From assembly GCA_029582165.1 (NCBI GenBank), contig CM055889.1, positions 28,698,927 to 28,762,926 on the forward strand: DNA of 64,000 nt. The letters run 5' to 3'. The stretch comes from Portulaca oleracea. Lineage: Eukaryota > Streptophyta > Magnoliopsida > Caryophyllales > Portulacaceae. Made by a program: the position numbers and the translations under genes. Each line of letters begins with the position of its first letter. Within the stretch, counting starts at the first letter, position 1. The notes below the pieces were generated by a model, which was given only the letters and a program-made list of their open reading frames with translations, was not told where the DNA came from and did not search any database. Below are positions 1 through 12,800 of this stretch, one piece after another.

Positions 1-840
1 GAAGTCAATTTCCCTCACCTCTATTTTGTATTGGGCCGAATGAGTGGTGGATGAATGAATGTGAATTAATGAAATCAATGGGCCTCCACTTCTCTATTTT
101 TTTTCCACTAGATCGAATTAATGGTTGAAGGAATGAATTCAATTTCCTCCACCTCTCTCTCTTGTGTGATCGGGCGAATGAAGTGCTGAATGAATGAAAG
201 AGAATTGGTCTCAACTTCTCTCCTTTTCAATTGGGCCGAGTGAGTAGAGTGAATGGGCTGCTGAATCAATGAACTTAATTTCCCTCACCTTTATTTTGTA
301 TTGGGTCGAATGAGTGGTGGGTGAATGAATTCAATTGCCTCCACCTCTCTCATGAATGAAATGAATTGATCCCCACTTCTTCCTTTTTTTGATTGGTCCG
401 CCTGAAGGATTGAAAAACAATCCAAATAATGGCCTCCCCTTCTGCTCTTTGTCATTGGCCCATGAAGGAAGATGAATGCTATGAATTTGCCTCCCTCAAA
501 CCAAATGCATCTACTCTTTTCTTCACGCGCATAATAGCCTGGACCGTGGCAGCCACCACAGTCAAACTGTGGTTTGCATTGCCCGGTTGTTCCTTGCTCC
601 TTTCCCGAATTCCTTCTGGTTAAAGAATCTCTTTCTGGTTGCTCTGGAACAATTAGGAGATTCCCCAGAAGAAATACGGGGTAACTCCTCAACCTGGAGT
701 TCCGTCTAAAGAAGCAGGAGCCGCAGTAGCTGCCGAATCTTCTACTGTCCCAAATTTGTACCACGGTCTGGGTTTGTTATGTAGAGGCCCGTGGTGATTT
801 CACTCTTGCCGGAAGTTGAGAGAAAATTGGTGTTTTGGCC
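1..840 (-). repeat. Array unit p1, left-truncated by the window edge
   Basis: Rightward part of an array unit. Positions 1-427 are degenerate 62-70 bp minisatellite repeats, recognisable by recurring TTGGGCCGAATGAGTGG. From 428 the conserved core begins (CCAAATAATGGCCTCCCC), with a palindrome cluster near 541-570. A foreign 141-bp insert interrupts the core at 606-746. At about 840 the core jumps from TTTTGGCCTCAAA to a site normally several hundred bp further on, so the conserved junction box is missing. Orientation is given as minus because the core resembles an LTR read on that strand (inference). Confidence 0.8.
606..746 (+). other. Plastid-derived insert with a decayed rbcL fragment (NUPT)
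   Basis: Every other array unit reads CTCCTTTCCGTCCCAAATTTG here. This unit has 141 extra bp between CTCCTTTCC and GTCCCAAATT. Positions 681-746 translate on the plus strand as VTPQPGVP, then SK, then EAGAAVAAESST. This matches the large subunit of Rubisco at about residues 42-63, where the usual PPEE is PSKE. Both changes fit C-to-T and G-to-A transitions, the usual decay of nuclear organelle DNA. Positions 606-680 stay open in the same frame but I do not recognise them; they may come from another organelle locus. No function is expected. Confidence 0.85.
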
Positions 841-1811
841 TCAAATTAGTAGCACAGAAAACTAATCTTTATCGCGATTGCTCAACGAATCAGGTTTGAT
901 TTAGGTAAGGATTTAGGAACAAGCAAAGACTAAAGAAAATAAGGAAGTTGGTAAGGATTCTAATCAAGAGAGAAAGACGTCTAGGTAGCTAGCAACGAGT
1001 TAGATTACTAAAACCTAGCCAGCGCAATAATAAATTCAAGAACGAATCAAGAACGACAACCATAAGAACTCCACTGCTCATTCGATGCTAAAAGAATTAC
1101 CTCGAATAACCTAATTTATAACTTTCGTATGCTTTTCAAGTTAGTCAAAGTTGAAGGTCTAAAATATTCTGGTTATCAAAAGGTTCCTTTGTCTGCTATT
1201 CTTTACTCAAATTTCACAAAACTAGATAGAAAGGTTGGTAATCAGATTATCCTAATTCACCTTTCAGTACTTCTCAGGTTAATCTCAAACTCATGAGTAT
1301 TCGAGCACTCGAAGAACACACATGAACATGTAAAACACAAGCTTCTATTGATTCATAACAAAAATTCATGCAAAAAATTAGTAATATTCAATCAAACTAC
1401 ACTGTTTCAGGTTGCAAAACCCTAGAATCAAACTACACGTAATGGTCTCCCTTTCTGCTCTTTGTCATTAACCCATGTAGGTAGTTGAATGTAATGAATT
1501 TGCCTCCCTCAAATCAATTGCTGCTGCTGTTTTCTTCACACGCAAAACAACCTGGACCGTGGTAGCCACCATGGTCAGAACGTGGTGTGCTCCGCCCGGT
1601 TGTTCCTTGCTCCTTTCCGTCCAAAATTTGTACCACGGTCTGGGTTTGTTATGTAGAGGCCCGTGGTGTATTTATTCTTGCCTGAAGTTGACAGAAAGTT
1701 GGTGTTTTGGCCTCAAAACCTACGAATTCGCATAAAAAACAACAACACCAACTGTAGCAGAGAAATTGGGAAATAAATCAAGATTTTCAATTAAAATTAT
1801 CCCTAATTCAC
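841..1811 (-). repeat. Doubly deleted array unit, 971 bp
   Basis: This stretch has the AT-rich core from CTCAAATTAGTAGCAC to the CCCTAGAAT motif near 1,425, then jumps at about 1,437 to ATGGTCTCCC, the equivalent of the palindrome-bearing part of the next unit. It ends at the usual CCTAATTCAC (1,802-1,811). The promoter-like middle, the second palindrome cluster and the whole minisatellite block are absent. The left junction shares CTCAAA between both parental sites, consistent with a microhomology-mediated deletion. Confidence 0.75.
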
Positions 1812-3801
1812 GAAAACTTGACAGGGCCGCAAGCGTATAGTGTACATGGTAGCACGACAAGGTCTATCCCATAGGGACTCAAATTAGTAGCACAGAAAAC
1901 TAATCTACTCGATTGCTTAACTAATCAGGTTTGATTTCGGTAAGGATTTAGGAACAAGCGAAGACTAAAGAAAACAAGGAAGTTAATCAAAGATTCTAAT
2001 CAAGAGAGAAAGACTTCTAGGGAGATGCTAACCTGACAACGAGTTAGATTACTAAAACCTAGTGAGCGCAGTCATACATTCAAGAACGAATCAAGAACGA
2101 CAACCATAAGAACTGGACTGCTCATTCGATGCTAATAGAATTACCTCGAATAACCTAAATTACAACTTTCGTATGCTTTTCAAGTTAATCAAAGTTGAAG
2201 GTCTAAAATATTCTGGTTATCAAAAGTTTCCTTAGTCTGCTATTCTTTTCTCAAATTTTACAAAACTAGATAGAATGGTTGGTAGTCATATTATCCTAAT
2301 TCACTGTTCAGTACTTATCAGGTTAATCTCAAACTCATGAGTATTCGAGCACTCAAAGAACACACATGAACATGTAAAACACAAGCTTCTATTGATTCAT
2401 AACAAGAATTCATGCACAAATTAGTAATATTCAGTCAATGTACATTGTTTCATGTTGCAAAACCCTAGAATTCAAGGAAACTACTCACTCATGTTCAAGA
2501 AAAGCACGAAACAAGTTCCAAACATCATGATTAATTCTCAAAATAAAGAATAAAATCGAAAAGAAAAAAAACTACAAGGAATTGAAACCGTCGAGTCTTT
2601 CGATCCCGAAGTGGAGTCTTCCTTGCAAGTATTGATGGTTTCTTCCCGAATCTTGAACTTCGCTTCTCTTCGAATTAATCTCAATCTTGAATCTTGATTA
2701 AGGGATTGAGGAGTAATGCAATGGATCAAGGTTTTCTCCTTGGTTTTTCTCTCTTGAAAGGGTGGATGAATCCATGATAGAATAGTGAATGCCTAATGAA
2801 TAATAAAAAAAAATGAAACTGTCACTCCTACTCCCTTTCTTGCAAAGCACGACTAAACCACGACACAGCCAGAGGCAACCACTACCACGGCCAGGCCGTG
2901 GTAGCCTCTGCCTCAATTTCCCAAACTACTCTCTTCGGTCTTGTGCTGGGCAAATAAAATGGTTGACCAATGATATGAATTTTCTTCCATTTTTTCCTTT
3001 GGTCATTGGGCCGCATGAAATGTGAATTTATGAACCACTTCTCTCTTCTTTAGCCTCTGCCTCAATTTCCCGAACTACTCTCTTCGGTCTTCTTTATTTT
3101 TTTTTTCCACTGGACCGAATCAATGGTTGAATGAATGAATTCAATTTGCTCCACCTCTCTCTCTTGTGCGATTGGGCGATTGAAGTGCTGAATGAATGAA
3201 AGATGAATTGGTCTCCACTTCCCTCATTTTTAATTGGGTTGAGTGAGTGGAGTGAATGGGCTGCTAAATGAATGAAGTCAATTTCCCTCACCTTTATTTT
3301 GTATTGGGTCGAATGAGTGGTGGGTGAATTAATTCAATTGCCTCCACCTCTCTCATGAATGAAATGAATTGATCCCCACTTCTTCCTTTTTTTGATTGTT
3401 CTGCCTGAAGGATTGAAAAACAATCCAAATAATGGCCTCTCCTTCTGCTCTTTGTCATTGGCCCATGAAGGAAAATGAATGCAATGAATTTGCCTCCCTC
3501 AAATCAATTGCTGCTTCTCTTTTCTTCACGCGCAAAACAGCCTGGACCGTGGCAGCCACCACTGTTAGACCGTGATGTGCACTGCCCGGTTGTTCCTTGC
3601 TCCTTTCCGTCCCAAATATGTACCACGGTCTAGGTTTGTTATGTAGAGGCCCGTGGTGTATTCACTCTTGCCTGAAGTTGAGAAAAAGTTGGTGTTTTGG
3701 CCTCAAAACCTACGAATTCGCATCAAAAACAACAACACCAACTGTAGTAGAGAAATTGGGAAATAAATCAAGATTTACAATTAAAGTTATCCCTAATTCA
3801 C
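1812..3801 (-). repeat. Array unit u1, 1,990 bp
   Basis: First complete unit. It opens with the junction box (AAAACTTGACAGGGCCGCAAG, then AGCACGACAAGG and CATAGGGACTC). The AT-rich core runs to about 2,700, a palindrome cluster lies near 2,878-2,905 and the minisatellite block covers about 2,940-3,430. The second palindrome cluster near 3,547 is followed by the terminal CCTAATTCAC. Part of the block restarts at 3,052 with a second copy of GCCTCTGCCTCAATTTCCC, a local duplication. Confidence 0.85.
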
Positions 3802-6370
3802 GAAAACTTGACAGGGCCGCAAGCGTACGGTGAACGTGGTAGCACGACAAGGTCGATGCCACAGGGACTCGAATTAGTAGCAGAGAAAACTAATCTTTAT
3901 CGCGATTGCTCAGCTAATCGGGTTTTATTCAGATAAGGATTTAGCAATAAGCTATGACTAATGAAATTTTGGAAATTAATCAAGGACTCTAATCAAGAGA
4001 GAAAGAGTTTTAGGGAGATTCTAACCTAACAACGAGTTGAATACTAAAACCTAGCATGCGCAATCATACATTCAAGAACGAATCAAGAACGACAACCAAT
4101 AAGAACTCTACTGCTCATTTGATGCTAATAGAATTACCTTGAATAACCTTAATTACAACTTTTGTATGCTTTTCAAGTTAATCAAAGTTGAAGGTCTAAA
4201 ATATTCTGGTTATCAAAAGGTTCCTTAGTCAGCTATTCTTTTCTCAAATTTCACAAAACAAGATAGAAAGGTTGGCAGTCAGATTATCCTAATTCACCTT
4301 TCAGTACTTCTCAGGTTAATGTCAAACCCATGAGTATTCGAGCACTCAAACAACACACATGAACATATAAAACACAACCTTCTATTGATTCATAACAAGA
4401 GTTCATGCACAAATTAATAATATTCAATCAAACTACATTTTTTCAAGTTGCAAAACCCTAGAATTCAAGGAAACTACTCAGTCATGTTCAAGAAAAGCAC
4501 GAAACAAGTTCCAAACATCATGATTAATTCTAAAAACAAAAAAAAAAATCGAAAGGAAAAATAACTACAAAGAATTGCAATCGTCGAGCCTTTCGATCCT
4601 GGGGTGGAGTGTTCCTTGCAAGTAATGATAATTTCTTCCCGAATCTTGAACTTCGCTTTTCTTCGAATCAATCTCAATCTTGAATCTTTATTAAGGGATT
4701 GATGTGTAATGGGATGGATTAAGGTTTTCTCCTTGGTTTTTCTCTCTTTAAAGGGTGGATGAATCAATTATAGAATACTTAATGCCCAATGAATAATAAA
4801 AAAAATGAAACTGTTGCTCTTGGTCCCTTTCTTGCAAAGCACGACTAAACCACGGCACAACCAGAGGCAACCACGGGCCTTGGCCTTCACCACGGCCAGG
4901 CCGTGGTAGCCTCTGCCTCAATTACCCTCCTCTCTTCGGTCTTGTGTTGGGCAAATGAAATGGTTGACCAATGACATGGATTTCCCTCCCTTTTTTTCCT
5001 TTGGTCATTGGGCCGCATGAAATGTAAATTAATGAACCACTTCGATTTTTTTTTTCCACCGGACCGAATCCACGGTTGAAGGACTGAATTCATTTTGCTC
5101 CACCTCTCTCTCTTGTGTGATTGGGCGAATGAAGTGCTGAATGAATTAAAGATGAATTGGTCTCCACTTCTTTCCTTTTTAATTGGGCCGAGTGAGTGGC
5201 GTGAATGGGATGTTGTATCAATCAACTCAATTACCCTCACCAATATTTTGTATAGGGTCGAATGAGTGGTGGATGAATGTATGTGAATTAATGCAATCAA
5301 TTTCTCTCCTTTGGTCATTGCCCGCATGAAATGTGAATTAATGAAATCAGTGGGCCTCCACTTCTCTAATTTTTTTTTCCACTGGTCCGAATCAATGGTT
5401 GAAGGAATGAATTCAATTTCCTCCACCTCTTTCTCTTGTGTGATTGGGCGAATGAAGTGCTGAATGAATGAAAGATGAATTGGTCTCCACTTCTTTCCTT
5501 TTTAATTGGGCTGCTGAATCATTGAACTCAATTTCCCTCACCTCTATTTTGTATTGGGCCGAATGAGTGGTGTATAAATGAATGTGAATTAATGAAATCA
5601 ATTTCTCTCCTTTGGTCACTAGCCGCATGAAATGAGTATTAATGAAATCAATCGGCCTCCACTTCTCTCCTTTTTTTTCCACTGGACCGAATCAATGGTT
5701 GAAGGAATGAATTCAATTTCCTCCACCTCTCTCTCTTGTGTGATTGGGCGAATGGAGTGCTGAATGAATGAAAGATGAATTGGTCTCCACTTCTTTCCTT
5801 TTTAATTGGGCTGAGTGAGTGGAGTGAATGGGCTGCTGAGTCAATGAACTCAATTTCCCCCACCTCTATTTTGTATTGGGCCGAATGAGTGGTGGGTGAA
5901 TGAATTCAATTGCCTCCACCTCTCTCATGAATGAAATGAATTGATCCCCACTTCTTCCTTTTTTTGATTGGTCCGCCTGAGGGATTGAAAAACAATCCAA
6001 ATAATGGCCTCCCCTTCTGCTCTTTATCATTGGCCCATGTAGGAAGTTGAATGTAATGAATTTGCCTCCCTCAAATCAACTGCTGCTCTTTTCTTTACGC
6101 GCAAAACAACCTGGACCGTGGTAGCGACCATGGTCAGACCGTGGTGTGCTCCACCCAGTTGTTCCTTGCTCCTTTCCGTCCCAAATTTGTACCATGGTCT
6201 GGGTTTGTTATGTAGAGGCCCGTAGTGTATTCACTCTTGCCTGAAGTTGAGAGAATGTTGGTGTTTTGGCCTCAAAACCTATGAATTCAAAACGAAAACA
6301 ACAACACCAAATGTAGCAGAGAAATTGGGAAATAAATCAAGATTTACTATTAAAGTTATCCCTAATTCAC
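3802..6370 (-). repeat. Array unit u2, 2,569 bp
   Basis: Complete unit with a long minisatellite block (about 4,925-6,005). Several rounds of 62-70 bp repeats alternate two endings, GGTCTCCACTTCT and AATTTCCCTCACCTC. From about 5,300 onward the sequence is repeated nearly base for base 6,432 bp further right, so the left edge of the higher-order duplication lies inside this block. Confidence 0.85.
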
Positions 6371-8310
6371 GAGAACTTGACAGGGTCGCAAGCGTATAGT
6401 GTACATGGTAGCACGACAAGGTCGATCCCACAGGGACTCAAATTAGTAGCACAGAAAACTAATCTACGCGATTGCTCAACTAATCAGGTTTGATTCCGGT
6501 AAGGATTTAGGAACAAGCGAAGACTAAAGAAAACAAGAAAGTTAATCAAGGATTCTAATCAAGAGAGAAAGACTTCTAGGGAGATGCTAACCTCACAACG
6601 AGTTAGATTACTAAAACCTAGCCAGCGCAGTCATACATTCAAGAACGAATCAAGAACGACAACCATAAGAACTCTACTGCTCATTCGGTGCTAATAGCAT
6701 TACCTCGAATAACCTAAATTACAACTTTCGTATGCTTTTCAAGATAATTAAAGTTGAAGGTCTAAAATATTCTGGTTATCAAAAGGTTCCTTAGTCTGCT
6801 ATTCTTTCAAATTTCACAAAATTAGATAGAAAGGTTGGTAGTCATATTATCCTAATTCACCGTTCAGTACTTATCAGGTTAATCTCAAACTCATGAGTAT
6901 TCGAGCACTCAAAGAACACACATGAACATGTAAAACACATGCTTCTATTGATTCATAACAAGAATTCATGCACAAATTAGTAATATTCAATCAAACTACA
7001 TTGTTTCATGTTGCAAAACACTAGAATTAAAGGAAACTACTCGCTCATGTTCAAGAAAAGCACGAAACAAGTTCCAAACATCATAATTAATTCTCAAAAC
7101 AAAGAAAAAAAATCGAAAAGAAAAATAACTACAAGGAATTGCAACCGTCGAGTCTTTCGATCCCGGGGTGGAGTCTTCCTTGCAAGAATAATGGTTTCTT
7201 CCCGAATGTTGAACTTCGCTTCTCTTCGAATTAATCTCAATCTTGAATCTTGATTAAGGGATTGAGGAGTAATGGGATGGATTAAGGATTTCTCCTTGGT
7301 TTTTTTCTCTTAAAAGGGTGGATGAATCCATGATACAATAGTGAATGCCCAATGAATAATAAAAAACTGAAACTGCTACTCCTACTTCCTTTCTTGCAAA
7401 GCACGACTAAACCACGACACAGCCAGAGGCAACCACCACCACGGCCAGGCCGTGATAGCCTCTGCCTCAATTTCCCTCACTTCTCTCTTCGGTCTTGTGC
7501 TGGCCAAATAAAATGGTTGACCAATGACATGAATTTCCTTCCCTTTTTTCCTTTGGTCATTGGGCCGCATGAAATGTTAATTAATGAACCACTTCTCTCT
7601 TCTTTATTTTTTTTTCCACTGGACCGAATCAATGGTTGAACGAATGAATTCAATTGGCTCCACCTCTCTCCCTTGTGTGATTGGGCGAATGAATTGCTGA
7701 ATGAATGAAAGATGAATTGGTCTCCACTTCTCTCCTTTCTAATTGGGATGAGTGAGTGGAGTGAGTAGGCTGCTAAATGAATGAAGTCAATTTCCCTCAC
7801 CAATATTTTGTATTGGGCCGAATGAGTGGTGGATGAATGAATTCAATTGTCTCCACCTCTGTCATGAATGAAATGAATTGATCCCCACTTCCGCCTTTTT
7901 TTGATTGGTCCGCCTAAAGGATTGAAAAACAATCCAAATAATGGCCTCCCCTTCTGCTCTTTGTAATTGGCCAATGAAGGAAGATGAATGCAATGAATTT
8001 TCCTCCCTCAAATCAATTGATTTTGCTCTTTTCATCACGCGCAAAAAACCCTTGACCGTGGCAGCCACCACGGTCAGACCATTTTGTGCACTGCCCGGTT
8101 GTTCCTTTCTCCTTTCCGTCCCAAATTTGTACCACGGTCTGGGTTTGTTACGTAGAGGCCCGTGGTATATTCACTCTTGCCTGAAGTTGAGAGAAAGTTG
8201 GTGTTTTGGCCTCAAAACTTACGAATTCGCATCAAAAACAACAACACCAACTATAGCAGAGAAATTGGGAAATAAATTAAGATTTACAATTAAAGTTATC
8301 CGTAATTCAC
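6371..8310 (-). repeat. Array unit u3, 1,940 bp
   Basis: Complete unit with junction box GAGAACTTGACAGGGTCGCAAG and a short minisatellite block (about 7,480-7,940). The palindrome ACCACGGCC/GGCCGTG near 7,434-7,459 has lost one arm base compared with u11. It is the first unit of the three-unit higher-order repeat and pairs with u6. Confidence 0.85.
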
Positions 8311-9906
8311 GAAAACTTGATAGGGCCGCAAGCGTACGGTGTACGTGGTGGCACGACAAATTCGATCTGACAGGGACTCAAATTAGTAGCACACAAAACT
8401 AATCTTTATCGCGATTGTTCATCTAATCGGGTTTGATTCAGGTAAGGATTTAGGAATAAGCAAAGACTAATGAAATTAAGAAAATTAATCTAGGATTCTA
8501 ATCAAGAGAGAAAGACTTTAAGGGAGATGCTAACCTAACAACGAGTTTCATTACTAAAACCTAGCATGCGCAATCGTATATTCAAGAACGAATCAAGAAC
8601 GCCAACTAATAAGAACTCTACTGCTCATTCGATGCTATTAGAATTACCTCGAATACCCTAAATTAAAACTTTCGTATGGTTTTCAAGTTAATCAAAGTTG
8701 AAGTTATAAAATATTCTGGTTATCAAAAGGTTCCTTAGTCTGCTATTCTTTTCTCAAATTTCACAAAACAAGATAGAAAGGTTGGTAGTCACATTATCCT
8801 AATTCACCTTTCAGTACTTCTCAGGTTAATCTCAAACTCATGAGTATTCGAGCACTGAAAGAACATACATGAACATAAAAGACACAACCTTCTATTGATT
8901 CATAACAAGAATTCATGCACAAATTAATAATATTCAATCAAACTACATTATTTCAGGTTGCAAAACCCTAGAATTCAAAGAAACTACTCACTTATGTTCA
9001 AGAAAAGCACGAAACAAGTTCCAAACATCATGATTAATTATCAAAACAAAGAAAGAAAATCGAAAATAAAAATAACTACAAGGAATTGCAAGCGTCGAGT
9101 CTTTCGATCCCAGGGTGGAGTCTTCCTTGCAAGTATTGATGGTTTCTTCCTGAATCTTGAACTTCGCTTCTCTTCGAATCCATCTCCATCTTGAATCTTG
9201 ATTAAGGGATTGATGAGTAATAGGATGGATTAAAGTTTTCTCCTTGGTTTTTCTCTCTTGAAAGGGTTGACGAATCCATGATAGAATAATGAATGCCCAA
9301 TGAATAATAAAAAAAATGAAACTGTCACTCCTGCTACCTTTCTTGCAAAGCACGACTAAACCACGACACAGCCAGAGGCAACCACAGACCTTGGCCTTCA
9401 CCACAGCCAGGCCGTGATAGCCTCTGCCTCAATTTCCCTCACTTCTCTCTTCAGTCTTGTGCTGGGCAAATGAAATGGTTGACCAATGACATGAATTTCC
9501 TTCCCTTTTTTCCTTTAGTCTTTGGGCTCCATGATATGTGAATTAATGAACCACTTCTCTCCCTTTTTTTTGCTCTTTATTATTGGCCCATGAAGGAAGA
9601 TGAATACTATGAATTTGCCTCCCTCAAATCAATTGTTGCTGCTCTTTTCTTCACGCGCAAAACAACCTGGACCGTGGCAGCCACCACGGTTAAACCGTGG
9701 TGTGCACTGCCCGGTTGTTCCATGCTCCTTTCCGTCCCAAATTTGTACCACGGTCTGGGTTTATTATGTAGAGGCACGTGGTGTATTCACTCTTGCCAGA
9801 TGTTGAGAGAAAATTGGTGTTTTGGCCTAAAAAACAACAACACCAACTGTAGCAGAGAAATTGGGAAATAAATCAAGATTTACAATTAAAGTTATCCCTA
9901 ATTCAC
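8311..9906 (-). repeat. Array unit u4, 1,596 bp, minisatellite block almost lost
   Basis: The core is complete, but the minisatellite block is reduced to about 9,430-9,570. The sequence runs from the first minisatellite motif (AATGAACCACTTCTCTCCC) straight into TGCTCTTTATTATTGGCCC, which starts the next core segment. This gives the shortest complete unit type, repeated as u7. Confidence 0.85.
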
Positions 9907-12800
9907 GAAAACTAGACAGGGCCGCAAGCGTATGGTGTACGTGGTACCACGACAAGGTCGATCCCACAGGGACTCAAATTAGTAGCACAGAAAACTAAAC
10001 TTTATCGCGATTGCTCAACTAATGAGGTTTGATTCAGGTAATGATTTAGGAACAAGCAAAGACTAAAGAAAACAAGGAAGTTAATCAAGGATTCTAAACA
10101 AGAGGGAAGGACTTTAGAAAGAACCTAACAACGAGTTAGATTACTAAAACCTAGCCAGCGCAATCATACATTCAAGAAAAAATCAAGAACGACAACCATA
10201 AGAACTCTACTGCTCATTCGATGCTAATAAAAATACCTCGAATAACCTAAATTACAACTTTCGTATCCTTTTCAAGTTAATCAAAGTTGAAGGTCTAAAA
10301 TATTCTGGTTATCAAAAGGTTCCTTAGTCTACTATTCTTTTCTCAAATTTCACAAAACTAGATAGAAAGGTTGGTAGTCAGATTATCCTAATTCACCTTT
10401 CAGTACTTCTCAGGGTAATCTCAAACTCATGAGTATTCGAGCACTCAAAGAACACACATGAACATATAAAACACAACCTTCTATTGATTCATAACAAGAA
10501 TTCATGCACCAATTACTAATATTCAATCAAAGTATATTGTTTCAGGTTGCAAAACCCTAGAATTCAAGGAAACTACTCAATCATGTTGAAGAAAAGCACG
10601 AAACAAGTTCCAAACATCATGATTAATTCTCAAAACAAAGAAAGAAAATCGAAAAGAAAAATAACTACAAGGAATTGCAACCGTCGAGTCTTTCGATCCC
10701 GGGGTGGAGTCTTCCTTGCAAGTATTGATGGTTTCTTCCCGAATCTTGAACTTCGCTTTACTTCGAATCAATCTCAATCTTTAATCTTGATTAAGGGATT
10801 GATGAGTAATGGGATGGATTAAGGTTTTCTATTTGGTTTTTCTCTCTTGAAAGGGTGGATGAATCCATTATAGAATAGTGAACGCCCAATGAATAATAAA
10901 AAAGACGAAACTGTCACTCCTGCTCCCTTTCTTGCAAAGCACGACTAAACCAATGCACAACCAGAGGCAACCACGGGCCTTGGCCTTCACCACGGCCTGG
11001 CCGTGGTAGCCTTTGCCTCAATTTTCCTCACATCTCTCTTCGGTCTTGTGCTGGGAAAATGAAATGGTTGACCAATGACATGAATTTCCCTCCCTTTTTT
11101 CCTTTGGTCATTGGGCCGCATGAAATGTGAATTAATGAACCACTTCGTTTTTTTTTTCCACCGGACCGAATCCACGGTTGAAGGACTGAATTCATTTTGC
11201 TCCACCTCACTCTCTTTTTTCTCTCTTGAAAGGGCTGATGATTCCATGATAGAATAGTGTATGCGCAATGAATAATAAAAAAATGAAACTGTCACTCCTG
11301 CTCTCTTTCTTGCAAAGCACGACTAAACCACGGCACAACCAGAGGCCTCAATTTCCCTCACTTCTCTCTTCGGTCTTGTGCTGGGCAAATGAAATGGTTG
11401 ACCACTGACATGAATTTCCTTCGCTTGTTTCCTTTGGTCATTGGGCCGCATGAAATGTGAATTAATGAACCACTTCTCTCTTTTTTTTTCCATTGGACCG
11501 AATCAATGGTTGAAGGAATGAATTCAATTTGCTCCACTTCTCTCTTGTGTGATTGGGCGAATGAAGTGCTGAATGAATGAAAGATGAATTGATCTCCACT
11601 TCTTTCCTTTTTAATTGGGCCGAGTGACTAGAGTGAATGGGCTGCTGAATCAAGGAACTCAATTTCCCTCACCTCTATCTTGTATTGGGCCGAATGACTG
11701 GGGGTTGAATGAATGTGAATTAATGAAATCAATTTCTCTCCTTTGGTCATTGCCCGCATGAAATGTGAATTAATGAAATCAGTGGGCCTCCACTTCTCTA
11801 ATTTTTTTTTCCACTGGTCCGAATCAATGGTTGAAGGAATGAATTCAATTTCCTCCACCTCTTTCTCTTGTGTGATTGGGCGAATGAAGTGCTGAATGAA
11901 TGAAAGATGAATTGGTCTCCACTTCTTTCCTTTTTAATTGGGCTGCTGAATCATTGAACTCAATTTCCCTCACCTCTATTTTGTATTGGGCCGAATGAGT
12001 GGTGTATAAATGAATGTGAATTAATGAAATCAATTTCTCTCCTTTGGTCACTAGCCGCATGAAATGAGTATTAATGAAATCAATCGGCCTCCACTTCTCT
12101 CCTTTTTTTTCCACTGGACCGAATCAATGGTTGAAGGAATGAATTCAATTTCCTCCACCTCTCTCTCTTGTGTGATTGGGCGAATGGAGTGCTGAATGAA
12201 TGAAAGATGAATTGGTCTCCACTTCTTTCCTTTTTAATTGGGCTGAGTGAGTGGAGTGAATGGGCTGCTGAGTCAATGAACTCAATTTCCCCCACCTCTA
12301 TTTTGTATTGGGCCGAATGAGTGGTGGGTGAATGAATTCAATTGCCTCCACCTCTCTCATGAATGAAATGAATTGATCCCCACTTCTTCCTTTTTTTGAT
12401 TGGTCCGCCTGAGGGATTGAAAAACAATCCAAATAATGGCCTCCCCTTCTGCTCTTTATCATTGGCCCATGTAGGAAGTTGAATGTAATGAATTTGCCTC
12501 CCTCAAATCAACTGCTGCTCTTTTCTTCTGTATGAAACAACTGGACCGTGGTAGCGACCATGGTCGGACCGTGGTGTGCTCCACCCGATTGTTCCTTGCT
12601 CCTTTCCGTCCCAAATTTGTACCATGGTGCAGGTTTGTTATGTAGAGGCCCGTAGTGTATTCACTCTTGCCTGAAGTTGAGAGAATGTTGGTGTTTTGGC
12701 CTCAAAACCTATGAATTCAAAACGAAAACAACAACACCAAATGTAGCAGAGAAATTGGGAAATAAATCAAGATTTACAATTAAAGTTATCCCTAATTCAC
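9907..12800 (-). repeat. Array unit u5, 2,894 bp, the longest
   Basis: Complete unit whose minisatellite block (about 11,030-12,437) contains an extra partial duplication. The end of the core (TCTCTCTTGAAAGGG through the CACGACTAAACCACGG stretch and the following GGTTGACCA segment) occurs at about 10,840-11,150 and again at about 11,215-11,460. The right half, from about 11,732, is the start of the second higher-order copy. Confidence 0.85.

Larger units (their letters stand above)
5300..11731. repeat. Higher-order repeat copy A, 6.43 kb
   Basis: A block spanning the end of u2, all of u3 and u4 and most of u5 is repeated immediately to its right. Marker TGCCCGCATG at 5,319 recurs at 11,751 (offset 6,432). 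Both copies share unit-specific oddities: the loss of the minisatellite block in the middle unit and the internal duplication in the third. Edges are placed by eye within about 50 bp. Confidence 0.8.

Noticed and set aside
4887..5426. Long minus-strand frames in the minisatellite blocks
   Set aside because: The repeats are low in stop codons in one minus frame, and the peptides are degenerate repeats of the same words. Unit lengths of 62-70 bp are not kept to multiples of three.
7941..8402. Plus-strand reading frames starting MASPSAL that recur in most array units
   Set aside because: Frame length varies from about 60 to 153 codons between near-identical units because of small indels, there is no recognisable domain, and the frame crosses the palindrome cluster and junction box. 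They recur because the DNA repeats, not because a protein is kept.
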